From Takakia lepidozioides (lineage: Eukaryota > Streptophyta > Takakiopsida > Takakiales > Takakiaceae): a stretch of 64,000 nt of DNA. This document shows, one piece after another, positions 35,001 to 44,960 of this stretch (position 1 is its first letter; each line of letters starts with the position of its first letter). The notes below the pieces were generated by a model. The model searched no databases. It saw only the letters and a program-made list of their open reading frames with translations, and was not told where the DNA came from. The stretch covers positions 45,427,053 through 45,491,052 of the forward strand of contig CM060732.1 in assembly GCA_030704615.1 (NCBI GenBank), written 5' to 3'. The position numbers and the translations under genes were made by a program.

Positions 35001-38000
35001 ACTTATGGCTATCAGTAGAAGTGGCCATGAACTTGCAGTGGATGTGATGTCGCGAACTGCAGCCTCTTAGCCTGGGGGAAAGTATGTAGAGTCTTTCAGG
35101 CATGCCAGTAAGTTTTACAGTAAGGATCCACTGACACTGGCTGGTTGTTTGGGGGATTGGAGTGAGGTCCTAGTTGGTAGCACTATCAACCTGTGTGCGG
35201 GGTGAGAGACATGGCAAAGATGATGTGAAGTCCTGTATGTGATATATCATTGTCACAACTGCCACTGACAATTGTTTATGTCCCTGCATCCTGGATAGGT
35301 TTTCATTCTGTTGTCCGTTATGGCTGAGTTCAGATTGGAGACTGCATTTCCAGTAAAGGAGGTGTGGTTTCAGGGGAGGAGCTTGCTCCCTTTCTGGATG
35401 TCCCACCATATAGCGAGGACACCAAGGTATCTGGGCCTTCTCTTTTCTCTTGTGCTGGAGGATACGTTGTCACGAACGAGCAGTTTGGATCGATGTGTGC
35501 CATTTTCTTTACTTGTTTTAGATCATTCTTGTGCTTCACATGCTTTCCATGCTTTCCACCATGCCAGTTGCATGTGCCTGTACTTCGTACAGTTGCAGTT
35601 CTGGCATTGAAAAATTAGCTTTACGTGGTTCTAAGGTTAAGTACAGTCTTAAGTTTGGATTTGAAGTATCTACAAGGACTCATGTGAGCTGCTTGCATTT
35701 GGTGACTGGTGCTGCAAATGTTCCTCCTACTTGGATCTCTAGATGCCTCAGTACAATGGAATCTTGTAAATGTTTATTTCTTGAACTTCTAAATCCACTA
35801 GTCTTTTCCCTCTGTTTTGTAGGAAGTCTGATGGTACATGCCCCCTGGTTTTACTACTATCTCTACAGCACCAACAGTTAACGCTGCTTTGGCCCACCCT
35901 CTTAGCATTCTTTGAAGTAATTCAAAGTTTTGGGTTACATGAGGCATCAATGTTGGTGCAGGGATGTATTTTTGACGGGAGTATGTGTGTAATTTGTGCA
36001 GACCGATGAGTCATATGTTTTGCCAGTACTTCTGCGATTGGATGGTCACCCTGAAGTTGATCAACAGGTAGGTGCTCCATCTCATGTCCTTTCTTGTCAT
36101 TTTTCCTCTGCACAGTATGGATGACCAACCACATCAATTTTGCTTATCTTGTCTGCTGCTGCTCGTAGGTCTTCTCACGCTAACACTGCATTCTTGTTCC
36201 ACCACGCTTTGCATTAGCAGTTGTGCTCCTTTTCTGCCAGTAGTATGACTTGGACAAGTTTAGTACGTTTAACAGCTAGGCCCAACAATTCTCAAATGCT
36301 GGAGGTAAGATGCAGTAACAGTAAATTTACACTGCAGGAATAGCACTGGCATCATGGTAATATGGGTTCATAATTGGTGATGCAGGGGAACATTTTGTAC
36401 CGCTTTCCATCACTGCAGCGCTCAGGAGTGGATTGGCTTGGTCGTAAAAAGGAAAGTTCTACTGAAGGATTATTCTATTTTGCCGAAAACCGCTGGAATT
36501 TCAGGTTACTATGCCTCTGTGATGCTCTTCAATTTTAGAGCCGTCTTAAGGCTAAGAGTAGCGAAAGGCATGCAACATTTTCATTTACAACAAAGTTAAC
36601 ATTTCATTTTGTTGTCCCCAACCCCCATCACATCGTGCATCTCGAGGGCAGCAAGGACCCAAGGCTCTTATAGAAACCTCACACATCTCTTGGCTAGTTA
36701 CCACTCAATTGATTACTCGCTTGGACTGTCCCACCATGTGTCATTAGTATGCGTGAGATAGAGTTGGGGGTCTCCTGGAGACTGAACTACCAAGACCAAC
36801 TCGACCTTGATAAGTTGGAGTTACATCCATTACAGTGACATGTGATGCAGTCAGGTATGGTCCTGACCAAAGTGTGAGGGGATGTTGGGTCAACAGTAAA
36901 GCAAGCAAAGTGGAGCAAGCTTTAGTGATTGGACTCGGCACCTTCAACCTGGTGGGAGTCCTTGTTTTGGCTGGCATGCTAAAGTGAGATTTCCCTGCAA
37001 TCCTGATACGAGTTTCTGCCAAGTGGACACATATTGCACTTCTGTATCAACTTTTTCCAGATTAGTTGATTGCTGACCACCATGCGAGTTTAGGATTTGT
37101 TATCAAGCTTGATTTGTCAAAGCATCCAATATCTAGTTGGAGTATGTTAGTGGATTGTAATCCAAGACATTGTTCCAACTTACTTTCAAAGCTGACATTC
37201 TTTCCTATTTGTGAAGCCTCTTCCTTTCGTGAGAAATCATTGAGAAACTGGTATGGCAGTCGTTGATTGTGTCTCTGTCTTGCAGAGATTTCTCCTTGGT
37301 CCAACAACTTCGTGGAAGTGGGCTTGTTCCGTTTACAGCCAAAGTCCAGCCTCTTCTTCAGGTACTGTTAGAAGAGCTCTTGAACAAAAGGGAGCACATG
37401 TTGGAAAGTGTTAGCATGTGGACCATGCATGCACTAGCTTGCTAATATGCCTGAGACTACTAACACCAGTTTTCTGATTGCAAATGCAGGCATATACAGC
37501 AGCCTTTTTTGCTATCCCAGTGTTTCGGTGGTTCGTCCTGCAGCGTAGGAATGCCGAGATTGACGAGCGGAATCGTGCCCGACTGGGTTGGGTTGCAGCT
37601 ATGGAGAGAGCAGGCTCGGAACTCCGTCAGAAGGTGCTGGACTCTCACCAAGAAAGCAATCTCCTGCATGTACTAAAAACTACATGCATGGTAGAGCATA
37701 GCACCCATGCCAGCAAGGAGTCAGATTCTTATGGCTTTATTGGCATGACTTTTGGGTGAGGTCTCAGGATGTTCAATTGAACATCTGACTAAGGCCAAGA
37801 AACCAGGAGATGTAGTTTGTACTAGAGAGTGCCTCTAAGAGAGTATCTTGTACTTCAGTTAGGGCTTTACTGTGAGTTGGTGTGTGAAATATGGTTCGTT
37901 TCATAGGCTGACTTGGTTTTATGTCTGGGTGGCTCATGTTAATGAAGCTCAAGAATGCGAGGGATATGGCCAAACGAACCGTCATTGGGAGTGACCGCAT

Positions 38001-38082
38001 CATCTACTCCACACAGAGGGATCTCAACGAACAGGATTATGAGGCCCAGGATTGGGAGCAGCGGCTAAGGGAGAGAAAATGA
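32071..38082 (+). CDS. At5g03900-like chloroplast membrane protein, about 13 exons
   Basis: Homologue of the plant family annotated in Arabidopsis as At5g03900 (iron-sulfur cluster biosynthesis family protein; exact role not established). Plus-strand exons traced: 32071-32658, 33232-33339, 33559-33662, 34004-34099, 34471-34537, 34768-34833, 35354-35426, 36002-36067, 36386-36504, 36897-36983, 37286-37361, 37490-37633 and 37948-38082. The N-terminus is Ser/Arg-rich and plastid-transit-like. Then come VTAGDVAARGGLKVTQAENA, DEGDVLYVLPKEYRSNL, a hydrophobic helix FGTALLASIVIVYSTIIVLL, FNFYISPFDLLWYWDPYY and FSFVFGDGDPNEG. A repeat of the winged-helix-like unit follows (KGGVVSGEELAPFLDVPP; GNILYRFPSLQ). 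A second membrane segment is ALVIGLGTFNLVGVLVL. The end is QDWEQRLRERK then TGA. The link between exons 6 and 7 is out of phase by a short missing micro-exon that I could not place. Confidence 0.9.
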
Positions 38083-39240
38083 TTTCTCTGCAAGCTGTAT
38101 CATGTGTTGTGTAGAATAGGCATTTGAGAGATTTGATAAGTTCACCTTTTTGTGCATATCAGGATTCTATATATGCCATGTACCCAGAGCATCACTTCAA
38201 TGATCAATGATCGGGAGAAAAGGAAAATTTGTTTGCATTTGGCATGCACTGCTACTATTCACATGTAGATTAACAGCCACTTGCTTTGGCATTGGCATAA
38301 TTGAGATTATGCAGGCTTGTGCAGCCCTTTACCACACTAAGGGAATATTGTAGTTTTCTCTATGGGAGAAGCAGCTCACTAATGCACATTCACAAGGAGA
38401 CGAGCTCTCACAAGTAGGACTATGTACTTTGGTGGAGTTAACAGTTGATATTCTATTTACTCATGCTTGGTTTAGCAAATGTCTCACAATTAGGACTGTA
38501 CTTCTGTGGAGTTAACAGTTGGTGTTCTGTTTACTCATCCTTTGTTTAGCAAAAGAATTTCCCGTGTGTGTAAGGTAGTGAAGGTCTTCATCTGGTTAGC
38601 AGTGAAGAAGCATACAAGCAATATTATTCTCCAAGGTTACCAGTGTGCAGACTTCAAAGCATGGGTTTGTCTTTCAACATTTGTTAAAACCGGATATGGT
38701 TTTTGACAAATGTTTAAAGAATGGGAGAGATTTCACCATGATTGAGGATGTGCTACTGCCTGGATAGATATGTAGCTTCACGAGAGGCCGGTTCACCTTT
38801 TAAGGTATTTGCTTTGGATGTAAATCTCACTCCCTGTCATTCTCCCAGTGTCAAGCTGCACGTCCAGTACTGTTTGATGGTAATGCAGGCCGGAGAGGCA
38901 AGATAAATCAACAACCCTTGTGGAAATTGGCCTAATCAAGAGAAGCAGTCTATCAATCCTACATTATCTCAGAGGTGGTCACCATGTTTCAAGTTTCAAC
39001 ATCACAGTTCTTTGCAACAACCCAGCCAGTTGTGAAAGATGTCTATCTTGGAATTTATCTCCTTTACCTTTACTAGAAGCTGTGCATTGGAGTTCCAACA
39101 ACACTGCTATATCATATACTTGAATCAAACGGCAAAGTGAAAATGGTACTCTTTGCTGATTACTTATTTGCTTTCTTGCACTTTGCTTGTACAAGTTGCA
39201 TACAATTTTAACTCAACGTACATATCTGCAGCAACACATT
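38083..39240. other. Intergenic space with a two-copy tandem duplication
   Basis: Non-coding apart from untranslated regions of the flanking convergent genes. It contains the 77-bp duplication listed separately. Confidence 0.4.
38406..38553 (+). repeat. Two-copy 77-bp direct tandem repeat
   Basis: CTCACAAGTAGGACTATGTA (38406) and CTCACAATTAGGACTGTACT (38483) begin two successive copies. Both contain GGAGTTAACAGTTG, TTTACTCATSC and GTTTAGCAAA. The copies differ at several positions. Confidence 0.8.
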
Positions 39241-40461
39241 CTACTTTTTCCCAACTCCCCACTCGTCATCCTTTTCCACAGGGTCAGAGCTTTGTAGGAG
39301 GGAGGATGCATCTGGCTCTGAGTTTTCATCCACAGACTGCAAAATTTCATTTCCATGCTCTTGCTCAAAGCCTTCTGTCATCTTAGCTACAGCATCTGCA
39401 GACACTGACTGAGAGACAGTACTGCTAGTATCACCTGATGTGGACTCACCACCTCTTGAGATCCCATTTTGAGCATTCACGTTGGAGCTCTCCTGTGACT
39501 CAGCCAAGTTCTTCTGTGCATCTTCCACCTTTTTTTGAAACTGATCTACCAGCTGGGCGACACCTTCCTGCAATCCCTCGGTCCGCTTTGCTAGTTCTTC
39601 CCACCCTTTGGCAGCAATCTCTGCAGCTTTGCTACCAGTCTCCCGTGCTTCTTCGGCTGCTATGCTGATCCCCTTTAACCGTTTATCGATAGCTTCCCTC
39701 GCAGTGTCCATGCCTTGTCTAGCATATCCACCTGATTCAGCCACGCCCTCTGCTCCCCACTTAAGCCCTTCAATTCCTTCCCGGACACTCTCAGAGATGC
39801 CTTCTGTAATCTCTTCAAGGCTTGGGCGCCTGGCATCCATTCCTTCGCTTAGCCTTTCAGGAACACCCGCAATTATTGCTTCCCTATCTGAAGTCTCTTC
39901 AGCTTTCTCCTCAATAACTTGAGTTGTATCCTCAACCGTGAGACCGAGTATATCTGCAATTCCTCCTTCAGCATCTTTCTTGGCCAGAGCATCGACATCG
40001 GATTGATTATCCACAGCAGTATCAGATGCGACGTCCACCACACTGTGGCGGAGGGATTGGTCCAATGACGCTTCATCTGAGGCCCGATCTGCCTGCGCCT
40101 TTAACACTTCAGGCGAACCATTCGTCTTCTGCCGAGCAGTCTCTTGGACTTCAAAGGGTCCCTCCACAGCTTGCTCTGAAGCCACTTGCGTCACCTGTTC
40201 GTGCAGATTCGAGGGAGAGCCCTCGCCCTTCACCACTGATGTAACGACTCGCAACCCACTTCTGCAACTCTGATGATTGGCTGAAAATCCCAAAGACCTG
40301 GCCTTCCTGCTCACGTTGTGTCGACTTCTCAAAGTTACCATAGACGTTGTACAGACTGAAGGAGTGCACACATCAGCAGGAGGGCGAGAAGGAGCTAGGA
40401 GCACACTCGTGCAGCCCATCACCTTCGCACTGCAGCTCAGCATTGCTGCTGCACCCGCCAT
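39241..40461 (-). CDS. Putative plastid-targeted LEA-like coiled-coil protein
   Basis: Intronless 406-codon frame, ATG at 40461 and TAG at 39241-39243. The first ~75 residues are rich in Ser, Arg, Thr and Ala and poor in acidic residues, with VTLRSRHNVSRKARSLGFSA, typical of a chloroplast transit peptide. The remainder is acidic, Gln/Glu/Ala/Lys-rich and predicted helical. It includes repeated 11-residue-like amphipathic blocks from ITEGISESVREGIEGLKWG to KRTEGLQEGVAQLVDQFQKK, resembling late-embryogenesis-abundant or apolipoprotein-like helices. The extreme C-terminus is DDEWGVGKK. A (CT)n tract lies immediately upstream of the ATG. I cannot assign a specific family; a membrane- or lipid-associated stress-protection role is only a guess from composition. 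It converges with the At5g03900-like gene. Confidence 0.75.
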   Translation of the reverse strand: MAGAAAMLSCSAKVMGCTSVLLAPSRPPADVCTPSVCTTSMVTLRSRHNVSRKARSLGFSANHQSCRSGLRVVTSVVKGEGSPSNLHEQVTQVASEQAVEGPFEVQETARQKTNGSPEVLKAQADRASDEASLDQSLRHSVVDVASDTAVDNQSDVDALAKKDAEGGIADILGLTVEDTTQVIEEKAEETSDREAIIAGVPERLSEGMDARRPSLEEITEGISESVREGIEGLKWGAEGVAESGGYARQGMDTAREAIDKRLKGISIAAEEARETGSKAAEIAAKGWEELAKRTEGLQEGVAQLVDQFQKKVEDAQKNLAESQESSNVNAQNGISRGGESTSGDTSSTVSQSVSADAVAKMTEGFEQEHGNEILQSVDENSEPDASSLLQSSDPVEKDDEWGVGKK

Positions 40462-40462
40462 C

Positions 40463-40660
40463 TCTCTCTCTCTCTCTCTCTCCCTCTCTAAACTTCAGAA
40501 GTCACTGCCCTGTCAGTAATTAAACTTACAGTCCTACACAAGAAAACCACGACCTTTCTCGCGTCTGAAAAGAAGCTGAGAACAACCAACACAACCCACA
40601 ATCTTCCTATCTCCCTCTACTCACTTCCGCGCTCTCTCTCCCTCTCTCTCTCTCTCTCTG
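40463..40660 (-). promoter_or_regulatory. CT/GA microsatellite tracts in the 5' leader
   Basis: TCTCTCTCTCTCTCTC-type runs occur at about 40463-40488 and 40633-40660, directly 5' of the LEA-like ATG. On the coding (minus) strand these are GA repeats, common in plant 5' untranslated regions and core promoters. Confidence 0.5.
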
Positions 40661-41326
40661 CTCCGATCTCAGAAGCTTGGTCATAAGTTACTCGGATTCT
40701 TCATTGCGTCTTGCCATTCCCTTGGGACTCTGGGAAGTTGCCACTTGCCCTGCCACGAGGCACCATGCGAGCTACTTTACGCTCCACGTGTCCATCAGCC
40801 ACCTGGAGATCCCAAGTTCCCAACAAAATTTTGATTTCTCATAATAAATCCCTTTTTCCTTAAAAACATGTAACGACTGAAAAGGGCCGATTTGTACCCT
40901 CATAAACTTTCTTTGGGATTGTTAGGAGGGAAGAAAATTAGAACCCTCTTTTATTTCTGGCGAAATTTCGCACTTTTTCGACCTCAAAAATCAAAATCGA
41001 ATATTCTGTCGTAAATTCCCTGTTTTCTCATGGATGAAATCGCCAAAATTCTCAAAAACAAATATAAATCTTGGATGAATTCGCCTAATATGGATGATAT
41101 ACATGGATGAAAGTACAGAGGAGGATGATTCTGTCCAAATTTCAGTGGATGAGCAGAAAATATGGCTATTTCCTGCAAAACTCAGTAGCCAGTCCTGTTC
41201 TTTTCAAAATTTGAAAAAAAAAACACTGCTCTGAATACCATAAACGACATTTTGAGGCATTTTGCCTACGTGGCAGCGTTTAATTTGTCCTGGACAGGCC
41301 TGTCACCCGCCGTAGCCCACCACCAC
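40661..41326. other. Upstream region of the LEA-like gene
   Basis: Non-coding. TGGATGA-type words recur between 41030 and 41160 without forming a clear array. Probably promoter and degraded repeat sequence. Confidence 0.35.
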
Positions 41327-41481
41327 CTCGGTTACGTCCGGTAGACGGGGAGGCTTGACCGGCTACCGGGTGTAGCTGGACACCACTTAATCCCTCGACG
41401 CTACCGCATCTCGGCAATGCTGGTGTCCGGCTACACCCCGTAGCCGGTCTCGCCTCCACGGCTACCTAGTCCACAACCGAG
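41327..41481. repeat. 155-bp foldback (long hairpin)
   Basis: The arms 41350-41385 and 41421-41456 are inverted copies matching at about 32 of 36 positions (GAGGCTTGACCGGCTACC... against GAGGCGAGACCGGCTACG...), with a 35-nt loop. Pairing continues more loosely to CTCGGTT at 41327 and AACCGAG at 41475-41481. It is GC-rich against AT-rich surroundings. It could be a foldback/MITE core or a precursor of small RNAs. Confidence 0.8.
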
Positions 41482-42045
41482 CTTTTGACGCAATCTGCCT
41501 ACATGTCAACTCCTGATTGCATCTAAGCAGATACTCAGCCAGCCACCCTGCATCCGGTATGAATTTTGGATGACGAATTGAGAAACAAAAACAAAAACAA
41601 AGGATATCACTGAAAAGCAACATTGTGTTATGTACGGTATTTCACCATGACCGGCTTTATTGGTGGCGTGCTATAGCTCGTAGCCAGGCTCGTCCTGGTG
41701 GATACCTCATGTTGGTAAGCAGGTACAAGAAAGAGAGAGATGAAGAATAGTATTTCTCTAACTTCCAATAGAATCTGAAGGCTGCACCCTCATCCAACCA
41801 AGAGCAATTCTCTTAGTTTTTTTTTTTTTTTTTTTTTAAACACCCTGGCTTGAGCCTTGTGCTTGGCGCTCAGGCGAGGTTACATGGAAAGAGGTTAGTT
41901 TTTCCTCACTGTAATCACCTAAGGGGCCTGATCTGTGAGTGGTCATGTATCTCTTTCAAGAAAAACAACTAAAGAAAATACTCCTGGCCCTTCCATCGGC
42001 CTTTCTCAAGAAAATAAAATAAAATAAAATAAAACTCTTTTTTTC
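41482..42045. other. Repeat-rich non-coding gap
   Basis: Contains a poly-T run at about 41815-41839, a degenerate SINE tail on plus (about 41889-41965: TTTTTCCTCACTGTAATCAC, GGGGCCTGATCTGTGAGTGG), and an (AAAAT)n tract at about 42009-42033. No genes. Confidence 0.5.
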
Positions 42046-42258
42046 TTTTATTTGAAAGGGAAACACCTGGGAGGGACCCACAGCTCACAAATGAGAGGAG
42101 AAAATAACCTCTTTTACAGGAACCGTGCCAAAAAGAAGTAGGAATGGGACACTAGACACTACCAAGAACCAAAGGAGAACAGTATACCACACTAGCAAAT
42201 TTGACACCATAATCAATTGGATGGCACTCACTGCACTTAACCAACTGAGCTACTGACT
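42046..42258 (-). mobile_element. tRNA-derived SINE
   Basis: Read on minus it begins with a pol III A-box-like TAGCTCAGTTGGTTAAGTGC. A B-box-like GGTGTCAAATTTGC follows, then GAGGTTATTTTCTCCTCTC, ATTTGTGAGCTGTGGG and CCCAGGTGTTTCCC before an A/T-rich end. The same order occurs in the plus-strand copy at 52724-52945. It is not a functional tRNA gene: there is no CCA-side acceptor stem pairing and the body is unrelated to tRNA beyond the head. Confidence 0.8.
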
Positions 42259-42779
42259 GTTGATAACACTTTGTTATTAAAAAAAGTACAAAAAAGACTA
42301 GGGCTTTGCGTTGCTCCGCACTACTAGCGACGACTTTTGAGAACAATGATTCTTTTGATTGAAAATATATACTATGCGAGAAACATTAGGAACAATGCAA
42401 AAGTGTAACATAAGCATATGTTCTTATGGTACTTTATCTAGATTTAGGCAATCTCTTGTCTTCCAATGAGAGGAAATCCAGCTAGGACTGGTCAAACAGG
42501 CTTCCAGTAGCCAATTTCTGACTAAATTATTATCGTGGCTGATCCTAACTGTTTTAACTGTTCTCTAGTGTAGTGAGTAATTGGCAATTTATGGAAGTTC
42601 AAAACTAATGGAAACTTGGTGGTGATCAATGCAAAAGGGCTACATGCCTTCTGGATAATACCCAACCTTCCCGTATGCTGTCAGGGATCCCTGGTAAGAT
42701 AATGTATTAAGGGAAAGGCTGATATAAGTGCATTGCCGGAACTTGGCTCTTCAAAAGTGCTGGCCCATGAACTATGTTG
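42259..42779. other. Non-coding gap
   Basis: No ORF, RNA gene or repeat that I can support. Confidence 0.4.
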
Positions 42780-42799
42780 ATTGGCAGTAGCATTTAATA

Positions 42800-43130
42800 T
42801 ACCCAAAAGGCTTGAAGCCGGATGGTGTCACCTTGAAGTGTGTCCTCTCTACATGTAGCCATATGGGCGGATGAAGGCACTCACTACTTCGATTCCATGA
42901 GTGGAGATCATGGCGTCACTCCTACAGGAGAACATTTTGGATGCATGGTGGACCTTCTTGGACGCATTGGGCGATTGGGTCAGGCAGAGGACTTAATTAA
43001 TAGAATGCCAATTGAACCAGATGCTGGGGTTTGGGGGGCATTGCTTGGTTCCTGCAGAACTCATGGTAATGCAGAGATAGCAGAACGCGCAGCAAAATGT
43101 CGGGCTACCATGACCAATGTCCGACTTTAA
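42800..43130 (+). pseudogene. PPR remnant (C-terminal motifs)
   Basis: Plus-strand PPR sequence. GLKPDGVTLKCVLSTCSHMG (about 42810-42870) is followed by a frameshift and a TGA. The second frame reads DEGTHYFDSMSGDHG, EHFGCMVDLLGRIGRLGQAE, DLINRMPIEPDAGVWGALLG and SCRTHGNAEIAERAA before stopping at 43130. The motifs match the final P-L-S-E1 part of PLS-type PPR editing factors. Upstream repeats and the downstream E2/DYW part are missing. Confidence 0.8.
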
Positions 43131-43305
43131 TACCCAGTTCTTCCACTCTGTAGTAAAGATGAAAGGCTTACCCAATCAATGTAAATTGTTGTGTACAATT
43201 TTACCAATCGACCTAATACCAATACTTATGGTGCTACCCAAATCTGAGATATTTTGAAGGCAGCCTAATCACTCTTGGAAGATATATATTGTTCAGGGTG
43301 TATGG

Positions 43306-43974
43306 GCCTCTCATTTTTGAATAATTGGGAGTTTAAGGTTCACATGTGAGCCAAGCAGCGGGCCCATGCACAGATGTCGGGCGTCCCGCGACCACCCGGC
43401 GGGTCCGGGTATGCTCAGGTTGGGTCTGCTCAGGGTCTGTTGGCAGGTCAGGTCTCCTCAGGGTTTGCTGGCAGGTCGGGTCTACTCGCGGGTCTGCTCA
43501 TTGCGCGGCAGTCCGCCCGCGGAACTTAGGATTTTTTGGGGAAAACTCGCACATCAAAAGGAGGGTCATTAATACACGTGCAACGCCAGCCGGAACCATC
43601 ATTAATACACATTTGGCGTAGCCGGAGTCAAACCCACAATCTCGTAGGTACCACTCAATGCGCCCAACCACCACACTGCTTGCTACTACCCCAACATTTT
43701 TTTTATCTCTTAACCTAGAAAACAGCCGCAGTCAGCCCCAATGCCGCCTAGGGTCACCCTACCTCGCGGCAAACCATACCTCGGGGCAAACCCATCTGGG
43801 CTGAGTCTCGCGACAGACCATACCTGGCGGCAGACCCATGCTCGCAGCAGATCCACCCAGGCCGGGTCATGGATCGCGACAGGGCCACCTAGGGGCGCCC
43901 GACGTCCGTGCATGGGGCCCGCTGCCTAGCTCACACATGAGCCTTAAACTCTCAATTATTCAACAATGAGAAGT
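43306..43974. mobile_element. Non-autonomous TIR element (Mutator-like MITE) with 10-bp TSD
   Basis: Ends are inverted repeats of about 80 bp. The left end reads GCCTCTCATTTTTGAATAAT, then TGGGAGTTTAAGG and GCAGCGGGCCCATGCAC. The right end, reversed, reads ACTTCTCATTGTTGAATAAT, then TGAGAGTTTAAGG and GCAGCGGGCCCCATGCAC. The element is bounded by identical 10-bp direct repeats GGGTGTATGG at 43296-43305 and 43975-43984. The 669-bp body is GC-rich, with CGGGTCTGCTCAGG-like and AGACCCATGCTCG-like repeats, and encodes no transposase. TIR length and TSD size point to a Mutator-like (MULE) non-autonomous element. Confidence 0.85.
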
Positions 43975-43984
43975 GGGTGTATGG

Positions 43985-44324
43985 TAACACCTCATCTTTA
44001 TCTGCCATCTATGCAAAAACATCTGTGGAACAGGAAACCGTACACTTACTACACATGAACGGTGAGTTGGCTTGAAAGATCCACCATAATCCCTTGAACA
44101 GTCATTTACAGTACTGGCATATCGAGTGAGCACATGAGGTGAGTCCCCCTTTACATGCCATAAGCACATACATGGAAAATACATGAAAATACATACATGA
44201 AAAATACTAGAAATGTGCAGCTAGTCAGAAATGTACCCGCCCTTGAAGTAGGGCATTATATGAAGGCATATTTGTGAATGTATGTTTTCTTCATATTCAA
44301 TTCCCCGGTGTGGTTTAAACCAAT
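43985..44324. other. Non-coding gap
   Basis: No supported feature; ATACATGAAAATACATACATG forms a small local tandem at about 44180. Confidence 0.35.
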
Positions 44325-44960
44325 GTTGGGGGGGTACACAGGTCAAAGCCGGGTATGTACCAGGGTATGTCCAGCCCTGACCGCCAGACCATCCATACCT
44401 CTTACCCGGCCCAAGACCTGCCTAGGTGGGTTTGTGTCTCCCTAGGGTCCGCCCCAAGACCTGTATAGGCTGGTTAGGGCTCCAGGAGGCCCGTCAAAAG
44501 ACCTGCATAGGCGGGTTAGAGTGGTGGGAGGGGTGGGCCGGGCTTGTGGAATAAAGAGAACCATGGCATGTGAAGAGGCGGCCCAGGTTGGTGATGACTG
44601 GTGATAGTTAACAAAATAAATGTGGAGATCATGACTGAGGTACTTCAACAATTGGTGATTTCAATGAAATGAGGGTGGCCCAAAATGTCTTAGAGAAGTT
44701 GGAGTCATTTAAAAATATATATATTTTAAATAAAATTCATGACCTGCCCTTACACACGACCGGCGGGCTTCTATAACAACAAACCCTTTATATCCATGAC
44801 CGGCAACGAAAAAATAATCATAGATTATGCATATCGGCCGGATAACAAAAATCTTAATATCCTCACAAGCCCGGGCCCGGCGGGCTTCTAATGGGTTTCC
44901 ATATCGACAAGTCCGGGCCCGTATGTCATGTTCTCAATGACATACCCGCCCAACACTTGA
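44325..44960. repeat. Possible second non-autonomous element, imperfect ends
   Basis: A left edge ATGTTGGGGGGGTACACAGG and a reversed right edge GTGTTGGGCGGGTATGTC are similar. Both resemble GTGTTGGCCGGGTATGGC at about 11382. The interior holds three AGACCTGYMTAGG repeats near 44410-44520 and GGCGGGCTTCT twice near 44765 and 44880. No target duplication was found. Confidence 0.4.

Noticed and set aside
42230-42258. tRNA gene (TAGCTCAGTTGGTTAAGTGC)
   Set aside because: Only the head resembles a tRNA, stems do not close, and the same head and body recur at 52724, so it is a SINE.
43346-43929. Several short ORFs on both strands
   Set aside because: They lie inside the GC-rich TIR element and share no protein-like features.
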